A DNA stretch of 64,000 bases, from the NCBI RefSeq assembly GCF_002217475.1, contig NZ_MUHH01000016.1:45747-109746 (forward strand), written 5' to 3'. Shown here piece by piece: positions 17,445-25,922 of this stretch. The notes under the pieces were generated by a model that made no database searches, had not been told where the DNA came from, and was given only the letters and a program-made list of their open reading frames with translations. Position 1 is the stretch's first letter. Each line of letters begins with the position of its first letter. Position numbers and translations under genes: made by a program. This stretch comes from Flavobacterium tructae (lineage in GTDB: Bacteria; Bacteroidota; Bacteroidia; Flavobacteriales; Flavobacteriaceae).

Positions 17445-18392
17445 ATGATTTCTAAAACAAACTTTAGAACGATCGGTTCGCTCGTAATTATACTATTTCT
17501 TTTCAATAGTTGTGATAAAGGAGATAGTCCGGTTGATTCTGAATCAAAGACACCTGAGACTACAAATCCCGAGACACAGACACCTCCACCAGCTGTTACC
17601 ACAAACCTGAGTATAGAATCCTCTAATACGTTTGGAGTTTTAAAATTATCACAAGACGATTTTAAGTACTGGAACAGCCACACTATTAATGAAACAGCCA
17701 CAGTAGAAAAACTTAAAACGCTTTGTAAAACTGAAATTTATCCGGTTTTGAAAGATGATTTTGATTTTATTGTGATCGTATTGAATAATGCAACAAGTAC
17801 GCCTCCTACAGGAATGCCTTATGGTATTTATCAAAGTGTAAAAAATGATACGCAGGGTATCGGACTTAGTTTGTTTGACAGTACAAAAGATTATGGTTCT
17901 GCGGGTAAACTGCAAGGAGTTTATTTTCTTTACCTAAACAATATCCAGGGCGGACCTATTTTACATGAGATGTTTCACCGATGGGCTAATTATGCCGTTC
18001 CGCAAGATTATGTATACCATTGGGATAAAGTAAAAGGAATACTAAGCGGAGTGTCCAATAACATTGCCGATATTGAATTGTATCTTGCAGGAGCGATTCC
18101 TGCTTCGGAGATTAAGGATGCCGAGAGTCTGGCTATTTATAATGATCCCCGTTTTACCAATAAAACAAGGATTCCAAACAGTACTAATTCGCAAAAAAGT
18201 TTTAAATCGCTTTTGGTAGTCATGAATCCTACCACTCTGACTGATACCGAAATAAAATCATACAAAGATCAAATTGCTAATGTCACTCGTACACCTGCAC
18301 AAGGAGTCACTACAGGCTATCAGAATTTGTATAATAAAAGTAGGGGATTGCTAACGTTAACCATCGGTAATTTGGATAAATCCAAAAAATAA
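17445..18392 (+). CDS. Surface-type lipoprotein with an HExxH zincin motif
   Basis: The ATG at 17445 gives a lipoprotein signal (VIILFLFNSC, Cys23). A Pro/Thr/Glu-rich linker (about 24-55) follows, as in exposed Bacteroidota lipoproteins. The folded domain carries HEMFH (His174, Glu175, His178) in GPILHEMFHRWAN, the zinc-protease HExxH signature. A third ligand is not certain. No named family is recognised. It is 9 bp upstream of the GH19 chitinase lipoprotein gene, so the two are probably co-expressed and co-exported. Peptidase activity is an inference from the motif alone. Confidence 0.8.
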   Translation: MISKTNFRTIGSLVIILFLFNSCDKGDSPVDSESKTPETTNPETQTPPPAVTTNLSIESSNTFGVLKLSQDDFKYWNSHTINETATVEKLKTLCKTEIYPVLKDDFDFIVIVLNNATSTPPTGMPYGIYQSVKNDTQGIGLSLFDSTKDYGSAGKLQGVYFLYLNNIQGGPILHEMFHRWANYAVPQDYVYHWDKVKGILSGVSNNIADIELYLAGAIPASEIKDAESLAIYNDPRFTNKTRIPNSTNSQKSFKSLLVVMNPTTLTDTEIKSYKDQIANVTRTPAQGVTTGYQNLYNKSRGLLTLTIGNLDKSKK

Positions 18393-18401
18393 AATTGCAT
18401 T

Positions 18402-19565
18402 ATGACTAAAAAATACAATACGAATTGTAAAGGTGATGTTGCTAAAAAACAAACCTTATTAATGAGGTTTACGCCACTTGTTTTCTTACTTGTTTTATTT
18501 TGTTTCTTTTCTGTACTATTTTCTTGTAGTCATGATAATCTGGAAGAAAAGAAGGATCCTACGACAGAAAATCCTAAACCTGATGAAGAACCTAAAAATC
18601 CGGATTCTCCAGGTACTCCAGAGAATAATGCAGGGCTTAAAGACCTTATAAGCAAAGAGCAATTTCTGGTATTGTTTCCTTATCGTTATGGAGCAGAGCA
18701 GAGTAATAACTGGGTAGTGAATCCTTCAAAAGATTTTTATACCTACGATGCGTTGATGAAAGCAGTTGATCTTATGGCAGACCTAAAGGTTGTTATCGAA
18801 AGAAAAGGATGGTTTCAGAAAATAACCCGTATTAAAAAATCGACTAATGAGACAAAAGTGATTAAAGAAGATGCTGATTTCAGTGCTTCCTGGAATAATA
18901 ATACCGTAGTTAGACAAGAAGTTGATTATGCAGATTTTATAAGCATTGGTTCTTTGGAAGTGCGAAAAAGAGAACTAGCCGCTTTTCTTGCTAATATATC
19001 TCATGAAACTACGGGTGGCTGGTCAACGGCACCAGGAGGAGCCTATTCATGGGGTTTACACTTTCGTGAAGAGGTAGGCTATGACGAAAATAGCACGACA
19101 GGTTACAGAGAGGAGAATAACGTGAATTATCCTCCAGTGGCAAAGAAATCCTACCACGGTCGAGGGCCCATACAGTTGAGTTGGAATTATAATTATGGAC
19201 AGATAAGTGAATTTTTATATGGAGATAAAAACGTACTGCTTAAAAATCCTGAAAATGTAGTCAAAGATGCGGCTTTGGCGTTCCAGACTGCCATATGGTT
19301 TTGGATGACACCACAGGCTCCTAAACCTTCGTGTCATGCTGTAATGGTTGGTCAGTGGCTGCCTACCCAACAGGATATTAATGAAGGACGTAAACCTGGT
19401 TTTGGAGCGACGATTAATATTATCAATGGTGCTTTAGAATGCAATAAAGCAGATAGTGATAAAACACAATCAAGAAGGGGTTTTTATCAAAGATATTTAA
19501 CGGTTCTCAACACCAGTGACCCTAATTGCGAATGTCAATGCGATAAAATGCAACCGTTTAAATAA
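18402..19565 (+). CDS. GH19 chitinase-like lipoprotein
   Basis: This 387-residue protein may start at 18402, or at the ATG at 18462 that opens the lipoprotein signal (LLVLFCFFSVLFSC). A charged Pro/Glu/Asp linker precedes the catalytic domain (about 75-380). GH19 hallmarks are the Glu in FLANISHETTGGW, the YHGRGPIQLSWNYNYG substrate-cleft motif and the WFWMTPQ helix. GH19 enzymes are inverting endo-chitinases, and some cleave peptidoglycan-like glycans. The linker suggests display on the cell surface. It shares an operon with the HExxH lipoprotein upstream. Confidence 0.92.
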   Translation: MTKKYNTNCKGDVAKKQTLLMRFTPLVFLLVLFCFFSVLFSCSHDNLEEKKDPTTENPKPDEEPKNPDSPGTPENNAGLKDLISKEQFLVLFPYRYGAEQSNNWVVNPSKDFYTYDALMKAVDLMADLKVVIERKGWFQKITRIKKSTNETKVIKEDADFSASWNNNTVVRQEVDYADFISIGSLEVRKRELAAFLANISHETTGGWSTAPGGAYSWGLHFREEVGYDENSTTGYREENNVNYPPVAKKSYHGRGPIQLSWNYNYGQISEFLYGDKNVLLKNPENVVKDAALAFQTAIWFWMTPQAPKPSCHAVMVGQWLPTQQDINEGRKPGFGATINIINGALECNKADSDKTQSRRGFYQRYLTVLNTSDPNCECQCDKMQPFK

Positions 19566-19575
19566 GGTATTACTA

Positions 19576-19614
19576 TAAAAAAGCTCCATACATTTTTTGT
19601 ATGGAGCTTTTTTT
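19576..19614 (+). terminator. Strong terminator after the chitinase gene
   Basis: A 14-bp stem (AAAAAGCTCCATAC) and T8 tail, 11 bp after the stop. It may also serve the converging antiporter gene. Confidence 0.9.
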
Positions 19615-19654
19615 CCTTAGCATCTTAGGACCTTAGTATCTCAGCGCCTTAGTA
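19615..19654. repeat. Octamer array NCTTAGNN, five units
   Basis: CCTTAGCA, TCTTAGGA, CCTTAGTA, TCTCAGCG and CCTTAGTA. The array runs into the last codons and stop of the antiporter gene (stop at 19649-19651). Confidence 0.85.
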
Positions 19655-21886
19655 ACTTTTGACCAATTCGGCCATTTTCTTTTTATCTCCTACAACCCAA
19701 AGAATATCATTTTTTTCTAAGATTAAACTTGATTCCGGATTCAGAAGCCTATTTCCATTTCGCTCAATTCCAACCACCATACCATTGGTTTTTGTACGGA
19801 ATTGACCAATGCTTTTTTGTACAAAATCTTCTTGAGAAACTTCAAATTGACGTAAAACAATATCCGTTTCTGCTACTTTTGTCGGAGCCTCGATTTCATT
19901 TTGATTGAGGTATTTATTGAATTCAGTAACCTGAGCATCGGTACCAATAACACAAATTTCATCACCGGGGAACAGACGTTCATTTTTAGTTGGAATTGGA
20001 ATTGTAATATCTCCTCGTTTGATGTAGGCAATATTGATTCCCATTGATTCCCGAATACGCAGTTCTTCTAAAGTTTTCCCCACTAAATTGGATTCTGTCC
20101 CAATATCAAAAAAAGACATGTGACCGTCCCAAGGCATTAAATTAGCGTAACGTCTATCGATTTTTTTGTTTTCGCGATCATTTAAATTTTTAAGAAAGTG
20201 ACTTTCAATTTTATGGTATTGTTCGTTTAATTTTTTAGGGAATATTTGATAGACCACAATGGCAACAACCAAAGCAATAAAGGCAACTAAAGGAGAGAAG
20301 AAAATGTTTAGTAAAAATCCGATTAAGAACAATCCCAGACTCATTCTAATCAGAATCAGCATCAATATTGCACCACGGTATTTACGTTCTTCCCATAAAG
20401 AATCCACTTCTTCTACTGCCACTCTTCGAAGGGAGAGTGCCCATAAGAACGGCGCAATAATTATCAGAGTGATAAGAGCCGCCAATGTATTTCCGAATCT
20501 TGTTTCAGCAACTAAAGGCGCAACAAATTTTACCGATAATAAAATAATTGCTGTAATAATAATAGTATGCAGAACGATTTGAATGATATAAGCATTAAGC
20601 ACTTTTTGCCAAACACTTACGGATTTTATCGCCTGTGCATTGACACTGTAACGATTGATGTTTTTAACCCATCTTTTAGGAAGCTTTCGTTCCAGAAAAT
20701 CAGAAAATGGCACTGCATATTTGACCATAAACGGAGTTGTAAAAGTAGTAATGGCGGAAACAGCAACCACTACCGGATATAAAAAGGAGCTAGTTACATT
20801 TAGTGTCATTCCCAATGTAGCAATGATAAACGAAAACTCCCCGATTTGAGATAAACTCATCCCTGTTTGTACAGATTGTTTTAAAGGTTGTCCGGCCAGT
20901 AGTGCACCAATAGTCGAACTGACAGACTGACCTATGATGGTTACCAAAGTTAAAATAGCAACTGGCAGCGCATGTGTATATAGCATTTTAGGATCGATAA
21001 GCATCCCAACTGATACAAAGAAAATAGCTCCAAATAAATCTTTTATGGGTTTTATAAGATGTTCTATGTGTTCTGCCTGAGTTGTTTCGGCAATGATAGA
21101 TCCCATGATAAAAGCGCCCAGAGCAGGTGAGAAACCAACATTTGCGGCAAAACTTACCATTGTTAGACAAAGGGCAAGCGAAATAATTAGCAACATTTCG
21201 TCCGTTAGTAAATGTTTGGCTTTTTTAAGTAAGGTTGGAATAAAGAAGATTCCGCCCAGAAACCATACGGTCAGGAAGAAAATTAGTTTTAGCACAGACA
21301 TCATCAGTTCACTTCCTGAAAATTGCTGACTTACTGCAATGGTCGAAAGTAACACCATCATCAAAATAGCAACAAGATCCTGCACAATTAAAGACCCGAT
21401 TACAATTCCGGCAAATTTTTGAGCTTTTACGCCTAGTTCATCAAAGGTTTTCAGGATAATGGTTGTCGAAGAAATAGAGAGGATAACACCTAGGAAGATA
21501 CTGTCCATTTGTTCCCAGCCCATCCAGCGCCCGACCATATAACCCATGACGACCATTGTTATAATTTGGGTAATAGCCGTTATAGAAGCGGTTCCGCCAA
21601 CTTTCATTAGCTTTTTAAAACTAAATTCAAGACCTAGACTAAATAGTAAAACGATTACACCAATTTCTGCCCAAACTTCAACACTTTTCATTTCGGTAAT
21701 GGTAGGAAAGAAATCAAAATGATTTCCGGCCAAAAAACCCGCAATTAGATATCCTAAAACCAGAGGCTGCTTGATTAGTCTAAATAACAGAACAGCAATA
21801 CCTGCAGTCAGCAGGATGAGACCTAAGTCGCTAATTAGAGGTTGTAGGTGGTGGGTAGATGCGGTGGCGGCGTTTAATGCGATCAT
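19649..21886 (-). CDS. KefB-like monovalent cation:proton antiporter (CPA2)
   Basis: The protein has 745 residues. The N-terminal about 400 residues form the Na/H-exchanger domain with about twelve helices, including FLAGNHFDFFP, the ILSISSTTIILK crossover and GFSPALGAFIMG. An extra membrane block (about 430-555) follows, then two TrkA_C domains (about 575-655 and 660-745) that usually bind a regulator. There is no TrkA_N (RCK) nucleotide domain, unlike E. coli KefB/C. Proteins of this type exchange K+ or Na+ for H+. Its 3' end lies inside an octamer array. Confidence 0.92.
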   Translation of the reverse strand: MIALNAATASTHHLQPLISDLGLILLTAGIAVLLFRLIKQPLVLGYLIAGFLAGNHFDFFPTITEMKSVEVWAEIGVIVLLFSLGLEFSFKKLMKVGGTASITAITQIITMVVMGYMVGRWMGWEQMDSIFLGVILSISSTTIILKTFDELGVKAQKFAGIVIGSLIVQDLVAILMMVLLSTIAVSQQFSGSELMMSVLKLIFFLTVWFLGGIFFIPTLLKKAKHLLTDEMLLIISLALCLTMVSFAANVGFSPALGAFIMGSIIAETTQAEHIEHLIKPIKDLFGAIFFVSVGMLIDPKMLYTHALPVAILTLVTIIGQSVSSTIGALLAGQPLKQSVQTGMSLSQIGEFSFIIATLGMTLNVTSSFLYPVVVAVSAITTFTTPFMVKYAVPFSDFLERKLPKRWVKNINRYSVNAQAIKSVSVWQKVLNAYIIQIVLHTIIITAIILLSVKFVAPLVAETRFGNTLAALITLIIIAPFLWALSLRRVAVEEVDSLWEERKYRGAILMLILIRMSLGLFLIGFLLNIFFSPLVAFIALVVAIVVYQIFPKKLNEQYHKIESHFLKNLNDRENKKIDRRYANLMPWDGHMSFFDIGTESNLVGKTLEELRIRESMGINIAYIKRGDITIPIPTKNERLFPGDEICVIGTDAQVTEFNKYLNQNEIEAPTKVAETDIVLRQFEVSQEDFVQKSIGQFRTKTNGMVVGIERNGNRLLNPESSLILEKNDILWVVGDKKKMAELVKSY

Positions 21887-22061
21887 AGAGTAGTGTTTTT
21901 TGTTAAGAAAATCATCCGGCTTTTTGTTTCAGTGTTTTGCTAAAAAAGATACGGCGTTTGAAAATAACAGTTTTTCATGGCAAATAAATTCACTGAACTC
22001 CTTTGAAAAATAAAAGTGGAGTGAATCAGCAGGACTAATTTTTTTAATACAATTTGTAAAT

Positions 22062-22092
22062 AAAAAAGCTATCGATAAAGATAGCTTTTTTT
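22062..22092 (-). terminator. Terminator after purB (usable in both directions)
   Basis: Stem AAAAAGCTATC and GATAGCTTTTT with a 6-nt loop, 23 bp past the purB stop. Confidence 0.85.
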
Positions 22093-22114
22093 GAGAAAAT
22101 ATTTTAGGTTTTCT

Positions 22115-23461
22115 TTAAATTCCCACATAATTACTAGGAGTAATGGCTAATAATTCGGCTCTGACAGCATCAGAAACTTCTAAAGTAGCAATAAAATTAT
22201 GAATGGCATTTTTGTCAATTGCTTCATTTGTTCTGGTTAAACCTTTCAAGGCTTCATACGGATTTGGATAAGCCTCACGACGAAGGATTGTTTGAATTGC
22301 TTCGGCTACAACAGCCCAGTTTTTCTCTAAATCTTCAGCAAATTTGGCTTCATTCAGCAATAGTTTGTTTAAACCTTTCAGAGAAGCCTCAAAAGCAATA
22401 ATGGTATGTCCCATTGGAACTCCGATATTACGTAAAACAGTGCTGTCTGTTAAATCACGCTGCAATCTCGAAACCGGTAATTTTGCGGCTAAATGCTCAA
22501 AAATAGCATTCGCAATTCCTAAGTTTCCTTCTGAATTTTCAAAATCAATAGGGTTTACTTTATGTGGCATAGCAGAGGAACCAATTTCTCCTGCTTTGAT
22601 TTTTTGTTTGAAATAATCCATCGAAACATAGGTCCAGATATCACGATCTAAATCGATGATGATTGTATTGATTCTTTTTAAAGCATCGAAAAATGCAGCA
22701 AAATGGTCATAATGTTCGATTTGAGTGGTAGGGAAGGAGTGGTGTAAGCCAAGATCCGTTTCTACAAATTTATTACCAAACTGTTTCCAGTCGATTTGTG
22801 GGTAAGCTACATGATGTGCGTTGTAATTTCCGGTTGCACCGCCAAATTTAGCCGCAAACGGAATATTAAATAACAAACGCATTTGTTCTTCTAAACGCTC
22901 TACAAAAACTAAAATTTCTTTTCCTAAACGAGTAGGCGAAGCAGGCTGTCCGTGTGTGCGTGCCAACATTGGAATAGCGGCCCATTCTACGCTTAGTTCT
23001 TTCAATTTAGAAATTAAAGCAATTAACGAAGGCATATAAACCTGCTCAAACGCTTCTTTTGTTGAAAGTGGAATCGCAGTGTTGTTGATATCCTGAGAAG
23101 TTAATCCGAAGTGAATGAATTCTTTGTATTGAGATAAACCCAGTTTTTCGAAAGCATCTTTGATAAAGTATTCTACGGCTTTTACATCGTGATTAGTTAC
23201 TTTTTCAGTTTCTTTAATCCAAAGAGCATCTTCAGTAGAGAAATTTTTATAGATGTTTCTTAAACTTTCAAACAGATCAGGATTTACGTCTGAAAGCTGT
23301 GGCAAAGGTACCTCGCATAAAGCGATGAAATATTCAACTTCAACCAGTACACGGTATTTGATTAAAGCTTCCTCAGAGAAAAATGGTGCTAATGAAAGGG
23401 TTTTATTTCTATATCTTCCGTCAATTGGAGATATAGCATTCAATTCGTTTAAAGTAGTCAT
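22115..23461 (-). CDS. purB: Adenylosuccinate lyase
   Basis: This 448-residue cytoplasmic enzyme of the fumarase/aspartase superfamily has the signature SSAMPHKVNPIDFENSEG (about 293-310), the TRTHGQPASPT histidine region and HFGLTSQDINNT. It removes fumarate from SAICAR and from adenylosuccinate in purine synthesis. The length is normal for the family. The promoter has a TATATTTG -7 box 26 bp upstream. The gene stands alone and is followed by a strong terminator. Confidence 0.97.
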   Translation of the reverse strand: MTTLNELNAISPIDGRYRNKTLSLAPFFSEEALIKYRVLVEVEYFIALCEVPLPQLSDVNPDLFESLRNIYKNFSTEDALWIKETEKVTNHDVKAVEYFIKDAFEKLGLSQYKEFIHFGLTSQDINNTAIPLSTKEAFEQVYMPSLIALISKLKELSVEWAAIPMLARTHGQPASPTRLGKEILVFVERLEEQMRLLFNIPFAAKFGGATGNYNAHHVAYPQIDWKQFGNKFVETDLGLHHSFPTTQIEHYDHFAAFFDALKRINTIIIDLDRDIWTYVSMDYFKQKIKAGEIGSSAMPHKVNPIDFENSEGNLGIANAIFEHLAAKLPVSRLQRDLTDSTVLRNIGVPMGHTIIAFEASLKGLNKLLLNEAKFAEDLEKNWAVVAEAIQTILRREAYPNPYEALKGLTRTNEAIDKNAIHNFIATLEVSDAVRAELLAITPSNYVGI

Positions 23462-23486
23462 TGTTATGTTGTTTGTTCGAAAGGCA

Positions 23487-23494
23487 CAAATATA
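23487..23494 (-). promoter_or_regulatory. -7 box of the purB promoter
   Basis: Read on the minus strand it is TATATTTG, a perfect TAnnTTTG, 26 bp before the ATG. No clear -33 TTG is seen at 17-23 bp. Confidence 0.5.
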
Positions 23495-23530
23495 AACAGA
23501 ATTTGTGGATAAAAAAGAGTTAAAAGTTAG

Positions 23531-23698
23531 ATGTTGGATGTAAGATGTTAATTGTAAAATGTTAATTGTAAAATGTTGGAGGCTGGATGTAAGATGTTAC
23601 TCTTTACTCTTTACTCTTTACTCTTTACTCTTTGTTCTTTCTTCTTTGCTCTTTCTTCTATTGACTAAGGACTAGGGACTAATAACTAAGTACTAATC
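23531..23698. repeat. 24-unit heptamer array
   Basis: Exactly 24 consecutive 7-bp units (168 bp) in three blocks. The first is of the type ATGTTNN/ATGTAAG (23531-23600), the second TCTTTNN (23601-23663), and the third ACTAANN (23664-23698). Four identical TCTTTAC units lie in the middle. It fills the gap between purB and the sirtuin gene and ends 6 bp before the sirtuin stop. Confidence 0.9.
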
Positions 23699-23703
23699 AA
23701 AAA

Positions 23704-24396
23704 CTAGAGCCCGGATTCTAAACGATCTCTTAAAGCTGCTACACCTTTTGAGGCTACTTCGGCAATTACTTCTACTTTATTACGAAGGTTTGGAATGCTG
23801 ATTGGATTTGGATCAATATAGAAAACAGGTGTGACAGAGGGCGTGTATGAAATTAATCCTGCCGCCGGATATACTTGTAACGATGTTCCGATAACGGCAA
23901 AATAATCGGCTGTTTCGGTAATGTCGATGGCTTCTTCAAGAGCAGGAACATCTTCGCCAAACCATACAATATGAGGACGAAGCTGATGCCCGTTTTGGTC
24001 CAGATCACCGGTATAGAGGTCCTCTGTCCAGTCTAGAATTAAATTGCGATTTTGAGTGCTTCGTACCTTTATTAATTCTCCATGTAAATGCAAGACTTTG
24101 GAGCTTCCGGCACGTTCGTGCAGATTGTCTACATTTTGAGTGATGATGTGCACATCAAAATCTCGTTCTAATTCAGCTAGAATAGTATGCCCTGAATTGG
24201 GTTCTACTTCCTTAAGCTGCTGGCGTCTTTTGTTGTAAAAGTCCAGAACCAATTCCTGATTTTTTCTCCATCCTTCAGGAGTGGCAACTTCCATTACATC
24301 ATGACCTTCCCATAAACCATCACTGTCACGAAAAGTTTTGATCCCGCTTTCGGCACTAATTCCTGCTCCGGTTAAAACCACTAATTTCTTTTTCAT
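23704..24396 (-). CDS. cobB: Sir2-family NAD-dependent protein deacylase
   Basis: The start at 24396 (MKKKLVVLTGAGIS) is the family N-terminus. Thirteen extra residues upstream are not supported. The 230-residue sirtuin has the NAD motif GAGISAESGI (10-19), QNVDNLHERAG and the catalytic His in HLHGEL. Tyr54 and Arg57 form the YxxR pair of SIRT5-like class III enzymes, which favours removal of succinyl or malonyl groups. The zinc-binding cysteines of most sirtuins are missing, as in other Bacteroidota homologues as far as I recall. Confidence 0.92.
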   Translation of the reverse strand: MKKKLVVLTGAGISAESGIKTFRDSDGLWEGHDVMEVATPEGWRKNQELVLDFYNKRRQQLKEVEPNSGHTILAELERDFDVHIITQNVDNLHERAGSSKVLHLHGELIKVRSTQNRNLILDWTEDLYTGDLDQNGHQLRPHIVWFGEDVPALEEAIDITETADYFAVIGTSLQVYPAAGLISYTPSVTPVFYIDPNPISIPNLRNKVEVIAEVASKGVAALRDRLESGL

Positions 24397-24571
24397 TGTA
24401 CTGTAATTAAAGGATAAAAATAGTGATTTTCCCATTTAGTTTCAGGATAGCAGTAGGGGCGTTGCATTTTTTTTAATAGTTTAGATAACCGATAAAAGCG
24501 TATTTATACTTATTGTTTCGGTCTTACAAATTATCTAGTTTTAGTGAGCAATAAAAGAAAAGAGTTTTAAA

Positions 24572-25105
24572 ATGATTTTAATACAATTTACGGGATTATC
24601 GGGTTCGGGTAAAACAACATTAGCTGAAAATGTTCGACAGCTTTTAATAGAAAAAAAGTATAAAGTCGAAATAATTGATGGGGATGTATATCGGAAAACC
24701 ATCTGTAAAGATCTGGGATTTTCTAAAGAAGACCGCTGCGAAAATGTCAGACGTCTTTTTAATGTCGGACGAAATTTTGTTGTATCAGACACGATCGTTT
24801 TGATGTCAGTTATAAATCCATATGAAAATCTGAGAAACGAATTGCGCAATCATGAATTTGTCAGAACCGTATATTTAGATTGTTCGATCGATAATTTAAT
24901 CGAAAGAGATCCTAAAGGACTGTATAAAAAAGCATTATTATCGGATAATGATCCTGATAAAATAAAGAATTTTACCGGAATAAGCGATATTTTTGAAACT
25001 CCGTTACAGCCAGATTTAGTGCTGAGAACCGATATAGAAACCGTTCCCGTTTCGACTCATAAACTGTATCATTTTATTTTAAACAGTTTGCCTGATCTGG
25101 CTTGA
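24572..25105 (+). CDS. cysC: Adenylylsulfate (APS) kinase, CysC-like
   Basis: This 177-residue P-loop kinase has GLSGSGKTT (8-16), the IIDGDVYRKTICKDLGFS motif with the DGD Asp, EDRCENVRR and the C-terminal KNFTGISDIFETP. These are the APS kinase landmarks, and the size is normal (about 180-200). It phosphorylates adenylylsulfate to PAPS, the donor for sulfotransferases. No ATP sulfurylase or sulfate-reduction genes are nearby. Instead an AspH-like oxygenase and a sulfotransferase follow on the same strand, so the PAPS made here is probably used for sulfation, not for cysteine synthesis. Confidence 0.88.
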   Translation: MILIQFTGLSGSGKTTLAENVRQLLIEKKYKVEIIDGDVYRKTICKDLGFSKEDRCENVRRLFNVGRNFVVSDTIVLMSVINPYENLRNELRNHEFVRTVYLDCSIDNLIERDPKGLYKKALLSDNDPDKIKNFTGISDIFETPLQPDLVLRTDIETVPVSTHKLYHFILNSLPDLA

Positions 25106-25221
25106 CCTTTTAAAGTCAGGTTTCCAAATTCTATTTATTTTACTTATTTCTTTGATGATAAAGCGTTTGTAATTTTTTATATTTACAAGCCCCAAAGTAT
25201 ACTGTCTAATTTAATTTTTTA

Positions 25222-25908
25222 ATGCCTATGAACCCTTCTTCCAGTAAACTCTCTGTTTCTTTTTCGATAGATAAACTACAAAAAGACCTTGAAATATGTG
25301 AAAATGATCTATGGACTCCTCACTTTAACACAGGCGACTATAGCGGTAATTGGACAAGTGTATCCTTAAGGTCACAGTCGGGTTTGATAAACGATATTAC
25401 CTCTTTTGCTAACCAAGAGTATAAAAACACAGAATTACTGGACAGATGTCATTATTTTAAGGAGATTATGGATTGGTTTCAATGTGAAAAGGAGGCTGTG
25501 CGATTATTAAGGCTAGGGCCTCAAAGCGAAATAAAGGAACATACAGATAATGATACCTCATACGAAGAAGGTTTCTTTAGAATTCACGTTCCTATAATTA
25601 CAAATCCGGAGGTGCTTTTTTATGTGGATAAAAAATTGGTTCCCATGAAAGAAGGAGAGTGCTGGTATGCTAATTTTCAGCTGCCGCACAGTGTAGCGAA
25701 TAAAAGTTCTGAGGCGCGTATTCATCTTACGTTGGATTGTGTCAGAAATGACTGGTCCGATCAATTGTTTGCTGAAATGGGATTCGATATTCATTATACT
25801 CCAAAAAAAGAACAATATTCTGATGAGGTAAAACAAATGATTATTGCAGAACTTTCCCGAAACCCGTCGGCAGCAGGAGCTCAGATTATTGCCGATTTGC
25901 AATCATAA
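25222..25908 (+). CDS. Aspartyl/asparaginyl beta-hydroxylase-family dioxygenase
   Basis: This 228-residue protein has a cupin-like beta core matching the AspH family (PF05118): RLGPQSEIKEHTDND (His107, Asp109), FFRIHVPI (Arg120, His122), LPHSVANKS (His156) and ARIHLTLD (Arg166, His168). The two family iron histidines are probably His107 and His156, with 2-oxoglutarate held by an Arg. Such enzymes hydroxylate Asp/Asn side chains or free metabolites. There is no signal peptide, so it acts in the cytoplasm. It lies 14 bp before the sulfotransferase gene. Coupled hydroxylation and sulfation is inferred from context. Confidence 0.85.
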   Translation: MPMNPSSSKLSVSFSIDKLQKDLEICENDLWTPHFNTGDYSGNWTSVSLRSQSGLINDITSFANQEYKNTELLDRCHYFKEIMDWFQCEKEAVRLLRLGPQSEIKEHTDNDTSYEEGFFRIHVPIITNPEVLFYVDKKLVPMKEGECWYANFQLPHSVANKSSEARIHLTLDCVRNDWSDQLFAEMGFDIHYTPKKEQYSDEVKQMIIAELSRNPSAAGAQIIADLQS

Positions 25909-25922
25909 ATAAATACCGAAGA

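Noticed and set aside
23531..23698. CRISPR-like repeat array
   Set aside because: The unit is only 7 bp and there are no spacers or cas genes. It is a short-period tandem array.
24572..25105. APS kinase as part of cysteine synthesis
   Set aside because: No ATP sulfurylase, PAPS reductase or sulfite reductase gene is near, while a sulfotransferase follows.
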